From Qipengyuania pacifica (GTDB lineage: Bacteria > Pseudomonadota > Alphaproteobacteria > Sphingomonadales > Sphingomonadaceae): 64,000 nucleotides of DNA. The stretch is from NCBI RefSeq assembly GCF_019857205.1, contig NZ_JAHWXO010000003.1, forward strand, positions 124,001-188,000. Direction: 5' to 3'. Made by a program: the position numbers and the translations under genes. Under the pieces are notes generated by a model that made no database searches, had not been told where the DNA came from, and saw only the letters and a program-made list of their open reading frames with translations. Numbering within the stretch: position 1 is the stretch's first letter; every line of letters begins with the position of its first letter. Positions 53,769 to 62,935 of this stretch are shown in pieces.

Positions 53769-54140
53769 ATGCGCGTGCCGCAATTTTTCGACATGAGCCG
53801 CAAGCCATCGGTGCGCGAGCTGCCCGACGTCAACGGTGGCGTAGACGCGCGCCGCGAGCGGACGGTACAACGTCTGCAGATCGGCGCGACCGGGATCGTA
53901 ATGATGATCCTGCTCGTCGGTCTGGCTAGCATCATCCAAGACCGTGCTGCCGAAACAGATGCGACGACGGTGCCCGAGGCTGCCCCTACTACCGAGCCGA
54001 CGCAGACAGCTCCGCGGAACGATCCGTTGGTAGAGGCCGGTGTGGTTCCCGATCTCGCAGTCGAGCCGACGGCCGTTCCAGATACCGTATTGACGCCGCC
54101 GCCACGGGTTGAGAGCAATGCTTCGCCTGCCGAGAACTAA
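53769..54140 (+). CDS. Small single-span membrane protein, unknown function
   Basis: The 123-residue protein has a basic N-terminal half ('SRKPSVRELPDVNGGVDARR'), one membrane segment near residues 40-57 ('IGATGIVMMILLVGLASIIQ') and a Pro/Thr/Ala/Val-rich tail that should lie in the periplasm. I recognise no family. It starts 25 bases after the cysteine synthase stop and overlaps the next gene by 23 bases, which argues that both are translated together. The tail looks disordered. Confidence 0.72.
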   Translation: MRVPQFFDMSRKPSVRELPDVNGGVDARRERTVQRLQIGATGIVMMILLVGLASIIQDRAAETDATTVPEAAPTTEPTQTAPRNDPLVEAGVVPDLAVEPTAVPDTVLTPPPRVESNASPAEN

Positions 54141-54852
54141 AGGTGTTCTTACATTGCTGGCGGTGCTGCTTGCAGCCTGTTCCACAGGCAAGGTCAGCGA
54201 AGAGGCTGCTCCCAAACACCCTGTCGGTCTGTTCTCGACCCTGCCGATCTATTGGGGCGAGGGCGACATGGCAGCAATACTCGATGGCTCAAACCACAGC
54301 GACTGGGTCCGCGACCTTATCGAACAGCGATTTGACATCGAGCCGCTCGACACTGTGGAGCCCGATGCGATCGACGGGCTCGATCGCATAATTATGGCGC
54401 AACCGCGACCGCTTGCTCCGTCCGAAAATGTGGCACTGGACAATTGGGTGCGCGCGGGAGGTCGGTTGCTGATTTTCGCCGATCCACTTCTGACACGTCA
54501 CAGCGATTTTGCGCTCGGCGATCGTCGCCGACCGCAAGATGTGGTGCTTCTTTCTCCCATCCTCACCCGCTGGGGACTCGAGCTGCGCTTCGACGATGCC
54601 CAGCCAAGCGAGGAGCGCCTGATATCTGCTTCCGGCAATCAGTATCCCGTCAATCTTGCGGGCCAGTTCGTCGCGACGGGAGATGGCAAATGCACAATTT
54701 CGGAAGCGGGGCTTTTCGCTTGGTGCAGTGTCGGGAACGGGCGGGTCACATTGATGGCGGATGCAGCGATATTGGATAGTGAAGAGACGGCGGCGACCTC
54801 AGCGCAAAGGCAAGTCTTGCTGGCGACCCTGATCGGCGATGCACTGAACTGA
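54118..54852 (+). CDS. Lipoprotein with GldG/DUF4350-like fold, unknown function
   Basis: The 244-residue protein has a lipoprotein signal with lipobox LAAC (Cys near 20). The rest resembles the periplasmic domain of GldG/DUF4350-type proteins: 'LIEQRFDIEPLD', 'LDRIIMAQPRPLAPSENVAL' and 'GGRLLIFADPLLT' match the 'vviaqP..l...e...l..yv..GG.llvf.dP' pattern. Later parts carry 'LSPILTRWGLELRFDD' and 'GNGRVTLMADAAIL'. In other bacteria such domains accompany ABC transporters for gliding or export, but no transporter gene is present here. The ATG at 54118 is preferred over the TTG at 54109. A hairpin at 54891-54912 follows. Confidence 0.75.
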   Translation: MLRLPRTKGVLTLLAVLLAACSTGKVSEEAAPKHPVGLFSTLPIYWGEGDMAAILDGSNHSDWVRDLIEQRFDIEPLDTVEPDAIDGLDRIIMAQPRPLAPSENVALDNWVRAGGRLLIFADPLLTRHSDFALGDRRRPQDVVLLSPILTRWGLELRFDDAQPSEERLISASGNQYPVNLAGQFVATGDGKCTISEAGLFAWCSVGNGRVTLMADAAILDSEETAATSAQRQVLLATLIGDALN

Positions 54853-54857
54853 TCCCA

Positions 54858-55028
54858 CGGGATTTTACGGGAAAGATTCGGGATCATGACGCGAGTCCAT
54901 CGATGGACTCGCGCAAATCCGTGTTTTTGCTGATATCCAATGGGACGCTCGGTAATGAGATCAATTCTGCCCGAACGAATTATATATAAGTAATTCAATG
55001 CCTTATGAGCTTATCCCGTAAAATCCCG
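54858..55028. repeat. Exact 15-bp inverted repeat pair upstream of mraZ
   Basis: CGGGATTTTACGGGA at 54858-54872 recurs as its exact reverse complement TCCCGTAAAATCCCG at 55014-55028, with 141 bp between. The pair brackets the palindrome at 54891-54912 and the AT-rich stretch. A chance 15-bp match within 170 bp is unlikely, so the arms may be binding sites or remnants of a small mobile or palindromic element. Confidence 0.6.
54891..54927 (+). terminator. Palindromic hairpin, possible terminator after the cysK unit
   Basis: GCGAGTCCA and TGGACTCGC form a perfect 9-bp stem around TCGA at 54891-54912; the whole 22 bases are self-complementary. Five T follow about 10 bases later (54923-54927). 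It begins 38 bases after the lipoprotein stop. A terminator is plausible, but the T-run is displaced and the symmetry would also fit a protein-binding site. Confidence 0.45.
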
Positions 55029-55125
55029 CAATTTTCCCTTCCATCCCGGCTCTGCCCGCGATAAACCAAACACACATCGGACAAGCACTGTCTATTCGCG
55101 CTCGGTCAACGGGGCGGGCGCCTCG

Positions 55126-55167
55126 CCCACCTGTGTGGGTGAACGGGGAAGTGTTGCCTGATGGGGA
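55126..55167 (+). promoter_or_regulatory. G-rich repeat region upstream of mraZ, possible MraZ box
   Basis: GTGGG at 55135-55139 and GGGGA at 55145-55149 lie 10 bases apart, with a further TGGGGA at 55162-55167. MraZ represses the dcw promoter in E. coli by binding several GTGGG-type repeats spaced by one helical turn. Here only two are in register and no third matches well, so the assignment is tentative. CCCAC/GTGGG also forms a short hairpin at 55126-55139. Confidence 0.35.
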
Positions 55168-55200
55168 GGTAATCGAAACCGTATTTGGGGTTTGGGGACA

Positions 55201-55704
55201 GTGTCTTTCGGAGGGTATAGCGGACAGGCCTATTCGCCCGCGGGCGACAAGGGCCGCTTCGTGCTTCCCCCCCTTTTCCGTAAGGCTGTTAAGGAATCGA
55301 GCGACGGGCGCGTCTTGTGCCTGATGAAGCATCCGTCATGGAACTGCCTCGTCGGCTTCGGCCTGTCGCGCAAGCCCGAGCTCGAGGCCCAGCTCGATCG
55401 CGAAGAAGAACTTGCGGTTCGGCTTGGCAAGGAATTCGATCGCGATACCCGGTCCAGCCAGCTCTTCGGCTTCATCGAAATGCCGTTCGATGACAGCGGT
55501 CGCTTCGTCATGCCCGATCACCTGCGCACGCTCGGCAACATCGACGATGGCCTCTATTTCCAGGGTGGCGGGCGCTTCTTCACATTGTGGAATCCGGAAG
55601 AGCTTGCCCAGATGGGCGACGACTGGGCCGGCGCCAAGGCGGCATGCGAAAGCTTTCTGTCCGATGCGAAGGATAAGGGCGCTGCCAAAGGTGCCAGCAA
55701 GTGA
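55201..55704 (+). CDS. mraZ: Division/cell wall cluster transcriptional repressor MraZ
   Basis: The 167-residue protein contains two MraZ (AbrB-like) domains: '[20 protein letters not shown]' near 11-32 and '[20 protein letters not shown]' near 97-118. MraZ binds repeats in its own promoter and holds dcw expression in check. The protein ends in a Lys/Ala-rich tail. The start is either the GTG at 55201 (chosen; it gives [12 protein letters not shown]) or the TTG at 55192. The stop overlaps the rsmH start as GTGA. It opens a tightly coupled plus-strand cluster. Confidence 0.94.
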   Translation: MSFGGYSGQAYSPAGDKGRFVLPPLFRKAVKESSDGRVLCLMKHPSWNCLVGFGLSRKPELEAQLDREEELAVRLGKEFDRDTRSSQLFGFIEMPFDDSGRFVMPDHLRTLGNIDDGLYFQGGGRFFTLWNPEELAQMGDDWAGAKAACESFLSDAKDKGAAKGASK

Positions 55705-56639
55705 CCGGGGCGCCGCACATCCCCGTCCTTCTCGACGAAGTAATCGAAGCGCTTGACCCGCAGCCGGGCGACGTCGTGATCGACGCGACCTTCGGGGCGG
55801 GCGGTTATACGCGCGCGCTGCTGGAACGCGGTGCCATCGTCCATGCATTCGACCGGGATCCCGACGCAATCGCCGCAGGCCGCAGCTGGAGCGAAGCGGA
55901 AGAAAATCCACCACGTCTGGTTCTGCACCCCCATCGCTTTTCCGAAATGGTCGACGTCATGGCGGCGGCGGGTATCGCGCACGTCGACGGCGTGGTGATG
56001 GATATCGGCGTATCATCGATGCAGCTCGATCAGGCGCATCGCGGATTTGCCTTCTCGTCGGATGGTCCGCTGGACATGCGCATGAGCCAGGAAGGGGCGA
56101 GCGCGGCGGATTTTCTCAACGGTGCCGACGAGAAGGCGATCGCCGATGTGCTCTATACATATGGAGAAGAACGCCAGTCCCGCCGGGTTGCCCGCGCCAT
56201 CGTCGCCGCACGTCCGCTCGAAACGACCGGCGAACTGGCGCGTGTCGTACGCAAGGCGCTGGGCCACAAGCCGCACGATAAGAAAGACCCGGCCACCCGC
56301 ACTTTTCAAGCCATCAGAATTCACGTGAACGGCGAGCTGGACGAACTGTCCCAAGCACTGTCCGCCGCCGAGCACGTGCTGCGTGAAGGGGGCCGCCTCG
56401 TGGTTGTCAGCTTCCACAGCCTCGAAGACCGGATCGTCAAGCGCTTCCTGCGCGAGGCGTCCTCAACCCCGAGCGCCTCGCGTCATGTCCCTTTGGCAGC
56501 GCAGGACGATCCGGTTTTTTCGAAAGTCAGCAAAGCCATCAAGCCGGGTGAGGCCGAGATCGAACGCAATCCGCGCGCCCGTTCCTCCGTCCTGCGCGCT
56601 GCGACGCGGACCGCGACTCCCGCACGGGAGGCCGCGTGA
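55701..56639 (+). CDS. rsmH: 16S rRNA (cytosine(1402)-N(4))-methyltransferase
   Basis: RsmH (312 residues, formerly MraW) methylates C1402 in the 30S P-site. '[13 protein letters not shown]' opens the fold, '[17 protein letters not shown]' near 30-46 binds S-adenosylmethionine, '[18 protein letters not shown]' near 100 and '[19 protein letters not shown]' near 200 are family motifs, and '[18 protein letters not shown]' near 237 is diagnostic. The GTG start overlaps mraZ and the stop overlaps ftsL as TGATG. Confidence 0.96.
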   Translation: MTGAPHIPVLLDEVIEALDPQPGDVVIDATFGAGGYTRALLERGAIVHAFDRDPDAIAAGRSWSEAEENPPRLVLHPHRFSEMVDVMAAAGIAHVDGVVMDIGVSSMQLDQAHRGFAFSSDGPLDMRMSQEGASAADFLNGADEKAIADVLYTYGEERQSRRVARAIVAARPLETTGELARVVRKALGHKPHDKKDPATRTFQAIRIHVNGELDELSQALSAAEHVLREGGRLVVVSFHSLEDRIVKRFLREASSTPSASRHVPLAAQDDPVFSKVSKAIKPGEAEIERNPRARSSVLRAATRTATPAREAA

Positions 56640-57148
56640 TGGTCGGTGGATCGCGTATTCGTCAGATCGGCTGGGCGCTTGTTCTTGCCGTTTGTTTCGC
56701 CCTGCTACTGGCGTTGACGTTCAAGGTGAACGCCGTGAAGAGCGACGTGCGCCTCGCCGAACGCCAGATCATCGCCGCACAGCAGGCCAAGCTCATGCTC
56801 GAAACCGAATTCGAAACCCGCGCCAGCCAGCAGCAGTTGTCGGATTGGAACGCGGTCGAGTTCGGTTATTCCGCTCCACGTGCCGACCAATATCTCGAGA
56901 GTGAACGCCAGCTTGCGGCTCTCGGCACTCCGCGCGGTATCAACGCGCCTTCTCCGGTGCGCGTGGCCTTGAACCGACCCGAACCTGAATCGGAAAGCCT
57001 CTTCGCCGACTGGATCGACGATGACGAGGAAAGCGCCGCCCATCGTCCGGACCGGCGCGAACTGGCAGCCGTAACAGCCGGGGGGCTCGCCGAGCGCCTG
57101 TCCAGCCCGGCGGTCGGGATCGCCGCCGTGGCGGAGGTCAGCCAGTGA
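56639..57148 (+). CDS. ftsL: FtsL-like cell division protein
   Basis: The 169-residue protein has a short basic N-terminus, one membrane segment near residues 9-30 ('IGWALVLAVCFALLLALTFK'), and a periplasmic coiled-coil-like helix ('LAERQIIAAQQAKLMLETEF'). An acidic, Ala/Pro-rich tail follows. Size, topology and position between rsmH and ftsI mark it as FtsL, which joins FtsB and FtsQ at the septum. Sequence conservation is weak, as is usual for FtsL; the tail is longer than in E. coli. It starts in a TGATG junction and ends in a GTGA overlap with ftsI. Confidence 0.88.
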   Translation: MVGGSRIRQIGWALVLAVCFALLLALTFKVNAVKSDVRLAERQIIAAQQAKLMLETEFETRASQQQLSDWNAVEFGYSAPRADQYLESERQLAALGTPRGINAPSPVRVALNRPEPESESLFADWIDDDEESAAHRPDRRELAAVTAGGLAERLSSPAVGIAAVAEVSQ

Positions 57149-58914
57149 ACGCCTTTTCCGGCTTTGGCCCCGCCATTGCCGCGGGAAAAAGCGGGCATGG
57201 TGCGGTCAGCATGGCAGTGGCCTCCGGCCGGGTCCAGCTTGTCACCATTCGCCAGCAATCGCTCACACTCGCGCGTTGGCGGGTGTTGTGGGTGGTTCTG
57301 GGGTTTGCCTTCATCGCGATGCTTGCGCTGGTCCGTATTGCTTATCTCGGCATGTCGGATGAAGGCCTCAGAGGGACATCGCTCGAAGAAGCGCTCCTTC
57401 CGCCTCGGGGCGAGATTACGGATCGCAACGGTATTCCGCTGGCGCGTGCATTTCCGGCTTACGCTTTGTGGTTCAATCCCGAAGCGCTTGGCGAGGGCGG
57501 TACGCCGCTGGTGCGCGAGCCGGCGGTCGTTGCTGCGAAACTCAAGGCGATTTTCCCGGATCTGAACGAAAAGGCCGTCGCCGCGCAATTTGCAGCCGGC
57601 AAGCAGGGCTACATTCGCCGTCGCGTGCTGCCCGAAGAGGCGAACCGGGTTCAGGAAATCGGCGAGCTGGCGCTCGAAATGCCGACGGAAACCGATCGCC
57701 ATTACCCGCAAGGATCGATGGCGGCTCACGTCCTCGGCTATGTTGCCGCCGACGGGGACGGGCGCGTGGGGATGGAACAGGTCTTCAACAAACATCTGTC
57801 CGATCCGGCTACGCGCGGCACGCCCATCGCCCTGTCGATCGATTCCCGTGTTCAGGGCGCACTCGAAGATGAACTGCGCCGCGGAATGAAGCTCGTACAG
57901 GCGCAAGGCGGGGCCGGCATCGTTCTGGATGTGAATACCGGCGAGGTGCTGGCACTCGCATCGCTGCCCGAATTCGATCCCAACAAGATCGACGCGCGGG
58001 GCGAAAAGCTGATGTTCAACCGCGTCACCAACCAGGTCTACGAACTCGGATCGACATTCAAGCCGTTGTCGGTCGCCGCGGCGATCGACGCTGGCGTGGT
58101 CCGAGACCTTGGCCGACGGTGGGATGCAACCCCGGTCAAAGCGGGACGATTCCGCATCAAGGACAGCCACGACATGGGCGCGACCCTGAATGTCGTGGAA
58201 ACACTGATCCATTCGTCCAACACCGTAACGGCCCGCGTCGTCGACGAGCTCGGACCTGAGCGGATGCGTCGTTACATGATGGATCTGGGCATGAACGAAC
58301 GGCCCTATATCGAACTGCCGGCAAAGGGCTTTCCGATCTGGCCCGGCGAGAAATGGCCACGTCTGCGGTCGATGACCGTGGGATATGGGCATGGCATCGC
58401 TGTGACCCCCCTTCATCTGGCCAGTGCCTATGCGGCAATGGTCAACGGCGGCATCTGGCGCCCGGCCACACTAAAGAAACTGGGTCCGGGTGAGGCGCCG
58501 AAGGGCCGCCGCGTGTTCAAGGCATCCACGTCCAGCCGCATGCGCCAGTTGCTGCGCGCGATCTCGATCTACGGCACGGGACGCAATGCGGACGCCCCCG
58601 GCTACCGAGTCGGCGGCAAAACGGGTTCGGCCGAAAAGCCGGGCGGTTCGGCTGGCTATCGTCGCACTGCACTGGTTTCGACCTTTGCGGCCGCGTTCCC
58701 GATGGATCGTCCGCGCTACGTGGTCATCGCCATGCTCGACGAACCGCGTGGGACGGTCGCTAGCTCCTATCAGCGCACCGCCGCATGGAACGCCGCGCCG
58801 ATCGTGGGCCGTCTGGTGCCGCGCATCGGACCTCTCATCGGCGTGCGCCCCGACGATACGCGCGATGTCGACATCTCCGACATCAAGCCGCTTATCCCGG
58901 AGGCCAACCGGTGA
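57145..58914 (+). CDS. ftsI: Peptidoglycan D,D-transpeptidase FtsI (PBP3)
   Basis: The 589-residue septal transpeptidase has a cytoplasmic N-terminus, a membrane segment near 50-70 ('RVLWVVLGFAFIAMLALVRI'), a pedestal domain with 'PPRGEITDRNGIPLARAFPA' near 88-108, and the penicillin-binding domain. The catalytic triplets are SxxK in 'GSTFKPLS' near 302, SxN in 'SSNTVTAR' near 356 and KTG in 'GKTGSAEKPGG' near 491. It crosslinks peptidoglycan at the division site with FtsW. The start is GTG, overlapping the ftsL stop. Confidence 0.96.
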   Translation: MNAFSGFGPAIAAGKSGHGAVSMAVASGRVQLVTIRQQSLTLARWRVLWVVLGFAFIAMLALVRIAYLGMSDEGLRGTSLEEALLPPRGEITDRNGIPLARAFPAYALWFNPEALGEGGTPLVREPAVVAAKLKAIFPDLNEKAVAAQFAAGKQGYIRRRVLPEEANRVQEIGELALEMPTETDRHYPQGSMAAHVLGYVAADGDGRVGMEQVFNKHLSDPATRGTPIALSIDSRVQGALEDELRRGMKLVQAQGGAGIVLDVNTGEVLALASLPEFDPNKIDARGEKLMFNRVTNQVYELGSTFKPLSVAAAIDAGVVRDLGRRWDATPVKAGRFRIKDSHDMGATLNVVETLIHSSNTVTARVVDELGPERMRRYMMDLGMNERPYIELPAKGFPIWPGEKWPRLRSMTVGYGHGIAVTPLHLASAYAAMVNGGIWRPATLKKLGPGEAPKGRRVFKASTSSRMRQLLRAISIYGTGRNADAPGYRVGGKTGSAEKPGGSAGYRRTALVSTFAAAFPMDRPRYVVIAMLDEPRGTVASSYQRTAAWNAAPIVGRLVPRIGPLIGVRPDDTRDVDISDIKPLIPEANR

Positions 58915-60383
58915 AGCTGTCCAAGCTCTGTGCTGCTGCGGGGATCGCGTGCGATGCCGACGTCAATGTGACGGGTTTCGCGATCGACAATCGCAAGGTT
59001 GCCCCGGGAACGGTTTTCGGTGCGTTTCAAGGCGCGCAGGTCAATGGCGAGGATTTCATTCCCGCAGCGATAGAAAGCGGCGCGGTCGCCATTGTGGCCC
59101 GGCCCGAAGCTGTCGTGAATGGTGCCATCCACATCGCCGACGACACACCGCGCCGTGCGTTTGCAGCGCTGGCGGCCCGGTACTTCACGCCGGTACCGCA
59201 GCATATTGTTGCGGTGACAGGTACGAACGGCAAAACCTCGACGGTCGAAATGACTCGCCAGATCTGGCGTATGGCAGGTGAACGGGCCGCGAGCATTGGC
59301 ACGTTGGGCGTCACCACCCCCGATGGTAGTGTATCCACCGGTCTGACCACCCCGGATATTGTCACCTTCCTGTCGAACTTGAGCGGCCTGGCGCGTGAAG
59401 GTGTGACACACGTGGCTTTTGAAGCGTCGAGCCATGGTCTCTCGCAATTCCGCAACGAGGGCGTGTCCGTCGAAGCAGCGGGCTTCACCAACTTCAGCCG
59501 CGATCATCTCGATTACCATGCGGATATGGAAGACTATTTCGCCGCCAAGATGCGGCTCTTCGACGAGGTTGTGGCGGACGATGCGACCGCAGTCGTGTGG
59601 ATGGGATCTGGCGATAGCGGCTGGAATGCCCGCGTAGTCCAGCATGCCAAGGCGCGCGACTTGAAGATCATGACTGTCGGCGAGCAGGGCGAAAACATCC
59701 GCCTAACGAAAAGAGAGCCCACCCAGCTTGGGCAGTCGCTGAGCGTTGAGCATGAGGGCAAGAGCCGGACGATCAATCTGCCGCTGATCGGCGCCTATCA
59801 GGTTTCCAACGCGCTCACCGCAGCAGGACTTGCACTCGCGTCCGGTCTCGATGCGGGGTTGGTTTGGGATGCCGTTGCCCGTCTGCAGCCCGTGCGCGGC
59901 AGGCTCGAACGCGCGGTCATCGCGCCTTCGGGCGCGCCGGTATATGTCGATTACGCTCATACCGCCGATGCGCTCGAAGCGGCGATCCAGGCGCTCGAGC
60001 CGCATGTTTCGGGCCGCCTCATCACTGTGTTCGGCGCCGGCGGGGATCGGGATCACGGAAAGCGGGCACCCATGGGTGAAGCGGCGGCCAAGGCAAGCCA
60101 CGTCGTAATCGTGACCGACGACAACCCCCGCGGTGAGGATCCTGCGGATATCCGCCGCCAGGTGCTTGAGGGAGCGCCGCAGGCACGCGAAATAGGCGAC
60201 CGTCGCGAAGCCATCCTTGCAGCCATCGCCGAAGCAGGTGCGGACGATATCGTCCTCATCGCTGGCAAGGGACATGAAACGGGTCAGATCATCGGATCGG
60301 GAGAAAATATGCGGGTCCTGCCTTTCGACGATGTCGAGGTTGCGCGCGAGTGCGCTGCGCAGATCGCTAGAGGTGATGCATGA
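58911..60383 (+). CDS. murE: UDP-MurNAc-L-alanyl-D-glutamate--2,6-diaminopimelate ligase
   Basis: MurE (490 residues) adds the third amino acid to the peptidoglycan precursor. The ATP loop is 'TGTNGKTSTVEMTRQIW' near 104-118, and 'FEASSHGLSQFRNEGVSVEA' follows. 'VIVTDDNPRGEDPADIRRQV' near 400 contains the DNPR motif that indicates meso-diaminopimelate rather than lysine as substrate. 'VYVDYAHTADALEAAIQAL' is also typical. The GTG start overlaps the ftsI stop; the stop overlaps murF as ATGA. Confidence 0.96.
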   Translation: MKLSKLCAAAGIACDADVNVTGFAIDNRKVAPGTVFGAFQGAQVNGEDFIPAAIESGAVAIVARPEAVVNGAIHIADDTPRRAFAALAARYFTPVPQHIVAVTGTNGKTSTVEMTRQIWRMAGERAASIGTLGVTTPDGSVSTGLTTPDIVTFLSNLSGLAREGVTHVAFEASSHGLSQFRNEGVSVEAAGFTNFSRDHLDYHADMEDYFAAKMRLFDEVVADDATAVVWMGSGDSGWNARVVQHAKARDLKIMTVGEQGENIRLTKREPTQLGQSLSVEHEGKSRTINLPLIGAYQVSNALTAAGLALASGLDAGLVWDAVARLQPVRGRLERAVIAPSGAPVYVDYAHTADALEAAIQALEPHVSGRLITVFGAGGDRDHGKRAPMGEAAAKASHVVIVTDDNPRGEDPADIRRQVLEGAPQAREIGDRREAILAAIAEAGADDIVLIAGKGHETGQIIGSGENMRVLPFDDVEVARECAAQIARGDA

Positions 60384-61846
60384 GCGCGGCAATCCTGCGA
60401 CATCCGGCCTATATTGAGTGGCCTGCCGATCCGCGCGACCGCCTTCCGCTGACGCTGTGGACGGCAAAGGATATTGCCGACGCGGTGGGCGGTACGGCCA
60501 GCCATGACTTTCAGGTTGCCGGGGTCGAAATGGACAGCCGGGACGTGGTCAATGGCGATCTGTTCGTCGCGCTCAAGGGCGAAGCGATGGATGGCCATCG
60601 CTTCCTCGAAAAAGCCTTCGCCAACGGCGCTGCGGGCGCAATCGTCGATCGCCCGATCGACTGGCCCCACATCCTTGTCGAGGACACGACTGAAGCGCTG
60701 AAGGCGCTGGCCCGTGCAGCGCGCAGCCGTGTGGAAGCGAAGATTATCGGCGTGACCGGATCGGTCGGCAAGACCGGCGTAAAGGAGGCCATCTTCGCCA
60801 GCCTCGAACGCGCGAGCCGCGGTGCGGCCCATCGTTCTACACGTAGCTACAACAACCACGTCGGTGTGCCGCTGAGCCTGACGCGTATGCCTGCGCGCAG
60901 CCGCTTCGGCATTTTCGAGATGGGCATGAACCATGCTGGCGAGATCGAAGGGCTGACTACCCAAGTTCGCCCGCATGTAGCGGTTATCACCACGATAGCC
61001 CCGGCACATATCGAAAATCTCGGCAGCATGAAGGCGATCGCTGCAGCCAAAGCCGAGATCTTCGCAGGTCTAGAGCCAGGTGGCACGGCCGTCATCCCGG
61101 CGGACACCGAGCATTACGAACAACTCAAGCTGGCCGCCCTGCGCGCGGGGGCAAAGGTCGTCAGCTTCGGAAGGGCGCGTTTTGCCGACGTTCGCTTGCT
61201 GGATGCCATTCCCAGCGCCAACGGCGGCAGCCTCGTGACGTGCGAATTCCCCGAAGGACGGCTGTGTTACACCGTTGCCGAACCCGGCGATCACTGGGTC
61301 GTGAACTCGCTGGCCGTGATGGCTGCTGTACGCGCTGCGGGCAGCGATATGGCGGCCGCCGGGCTGGCGCTTGCCGAGATGGGTGGACTCAAGGGGCGGG
61401 GTGCGCGTCACGGCATCGATGTGCCTGGCGGCAAAGCGCTGCTGATTGACGAAAGTTACAACGCCAACCCGGCCAGTATGCGCGCCACTTTGGCACAACT
61501 TGGCCAGACGCCGTCGGGGCGCCGCATTGCCGTGCTTGGCGCGATGAAGGAACTAGGCGATTTCGGTCCCCAGTTTCACGCCGCTCTATCCGAGCCGGTG
61601 CTGGCTGCCGATGTCGATTATGCCATTCTGGTTGGCGAAGAGATGTCCGCCCTCGCACGCGAACTGGGGAAACCGGAGAGTTCCGTCCTTGGCAAGCCCA
61701 TTGCGTGGGCGCATTGCCGAACTGCCGACGAGGCGATCGAGCTGCTCGAAGACTTCGGTGTCGTCGCAGGCGATGCCGTGCTGGTCAAGGGCTCCAACTC
61801 GGTCGGTCTTGGCCGGCTCGTGGATCATTTCATCCGCGCCCGCTAG
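60380..61846 (+). CDS. murF: UDP-MurNAc-tripeptide--D-alanyl-D-alanine ligase
   Basis: MurF (488 residues) adds D-Ala-D-Ala to the precursor. The ATP loop is 'IGVTGSVGKTGVKEAIFASL' near 130, 'HRSTRSYNNHVGVPLSLTR' and 'EMGMNHAGEIEGLTTQVRPH' follow, and 'LIDESYNANPASMRATL' near 355 is the C-terminal domain motif. The N-terminal extension ('ILRHPAYIEWPADPRDRLPL') is slightly longer than usual. It starts inside the murE stop; mraY begins 19 bases after its end. Confidence 0.96.
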   Translation: MSAAILRHPAYIEWPADPRDRLPLTLWTAKDIADAVGGTASHDFQVAGVEMDSRDVVNGDLFVALKGEAMDGHRFLEKAFANGAAGAIVDRPIDWPHILVEDTTEALKALARAARSRVEAKIIGVTGSVGKTGVKEAIFASLERASRGAAHRSTRSYNNHVGVPLSLTRMPARSRFGIFEMGMNHAGEIEGLTTQVRPHVAVITTIAPAHIENLGSMKAIAAAKAEIFAGLEPGGTAVIPADTEHYEQLKLAALRAGAKVVSFGRARFADVRLLDAIPSANGGSLVTCEFPEGRLCYTVAEPGDHWVVNSLAVMAAVRAAGSDMAAAGLALAEMGGLKGRGARHGIDVPGGKALLIDESYNANPASMRATLAQLGQTPSGRRIAVLGAMKELGDFGPQFHAALSEPVLAADVDYAILVGEEMSALARELGKPESSVLGKPIAWAHCRTADEAIELLEDFGVVAGDAVLVKGSNSVGLGRLVDHFIRAR

Positions 61847-61864
61847 GCGCGACGAGAGGCCGAT

Positions 61865-62935
61865 TTGCTATACCTCCTCGCCGAATGGTTGAATTTCGAA
61901 GGCATCTTCAACCTCGTGCGTTATCAGACGTTCCGCGCCGGGGCGACGCTGATGACCGCGCTCGTCATCGGGCTCGTCATCGGCCCGCGCTTCATCGACA
62001 TGCTTCGGGTGCGGCAGGGCAAAGGGCAGCCGATCCGCGAAGATGGCCCGCAAAGCCATCTGGCCAAGCGCGGTACGCCGACAATGGGCGGCTTGATGAT
62101 CCTGATCAGCCTGTCGCTGGCCGTTCTGATATGGATGGATCTGCGCAATCCGTTCATCTGGGCCGTGCTCGCGGTGACGCTCGGCTTCGGCCTGATCGGA
62201 TTCCTGGACGATTACGACAAGGTGACGAAGTCGAGCCACAAGGGGGTTTCGGCCCGGGTCCGGCTATTGATGGAATTCGCGGTTGCGGGCGTGGCGAGCT
62301 ATCTCGCCGTCAGCCAGATCAACACGTTTCTGTACGTCCCGTTCTTCAATAATCTCGGCCTGGAAATGGGCCCGTTCTACTATATCTTCGCGGCCATCGT
62401 GATCGTAGGGGCGGGCAATGCGGTCAATCTGACTGACGGGCTGGACGGGTTGGCGACGATGCCGGTCATTATCGCGGCTGGGACATTCGCCCTTATCTCC
62501 TATCTCGTAGGCCGCGTGGATTTTTCTAGCTATCTCGGCATCCCGCATGTTCCCGGTGCGGGCGAACTGGCGATCTTCTGTGCCGCCATCATGGGCGCCG
62601 GCCTCGCTTTTCTCTGGTTCAATGCGCCTCCGGCTGCCGTATTCATGGGCGATACGGGGTCGCTGGCGCTCGGCGGCGCACTCGGCGCAGTAGCGGTCTC
62701 CACACACCACGAAATCGTTCTCGCGGTGGTCGGCGGGCTGTTCGTGTTCGAGGCGCTGAGCGTCATCATCCAGGTCTTCTGGTTCAAGCGGACCGGCAAG
62801 CGGGTCTTCCGCATGGCGCCGATCCACCACCATTTCGAACAGCTCGGCTGGTCGGAGAGCAAGGTCGTGATCCGGTTCTGGATCGTGGCGATCGTGCTTG
62901 CACTCATGGGGCTGGCGACGCTCAAGCTGCGATGA
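61865..62935 (+). CDS. mraY: Phospho-N-acetylmuramoyl-pentapeptide-transferase
   Basis: MraY (356 residues) moves phospho-MurNAc-pentapeptide onto undecaprenyl phosphate in the inner membrane, forming lipid I. About ten membrane helices are visible. '[15 protein letters not shown]' near 118, '[16 protein letters not shown]' near 185 and '[20 protein letters not shown]' near 320 carry the catalytic Asp residues and the HHH motif. The start is TTG at 61865, supported by GAGAGG about 5 bases upstream. The stop overlaps murD as ATGA. Confidence 0.96.
   Translation: MLYLLAEWLNFEGIFNLVRYQTFRAGATLMTALVIGLVIGPRFIDMLRVRQGKGQPIREDGPQSHLAKRGTPTMGGLMILISLSLAVLIWMDLRNPFIWAVLAVTLGFGLIGFLDDYDKVTKSSHKGVSARVRLLMEFAVAGVASYLAVSQINTFLYVPFFNNLGLEMGPFYYIFAAIVIVGAGNAVNLTDGLDGLATMPVIIAAGTFALISYLVGRVDFSSYLGIPHVPGAGELAIFCAAIMGAGLAFLWFNAPPAAVFMGDTGSLALGGALGAVAVSTHHEIVLAVVGGLFVFEALSVIIQVFWFKRTGKRVFRMAPIHHHFEQLGWSESKVVIRFWIVAIVLALMGLATLKLR

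Larger units (their letters stand above)
54853..55200. other. Intergenic gap upstream of the dcw cluster
   Basis: This 348-bp gap has no gene that I can support. It contains a 22-bp palindrome at 54891-54912, a 15-bp motif repeated in inverted form at 54858-54872 and 55014-55028, an AT-rich stretch with GAATTA/TAATTC arms at 54977-54996, and a G-rich part just before mraZ at 55126-55167. The dcw promoter is probably here. I could not identify its -35/-10 boxes with confidence. Confidence 0.6.
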
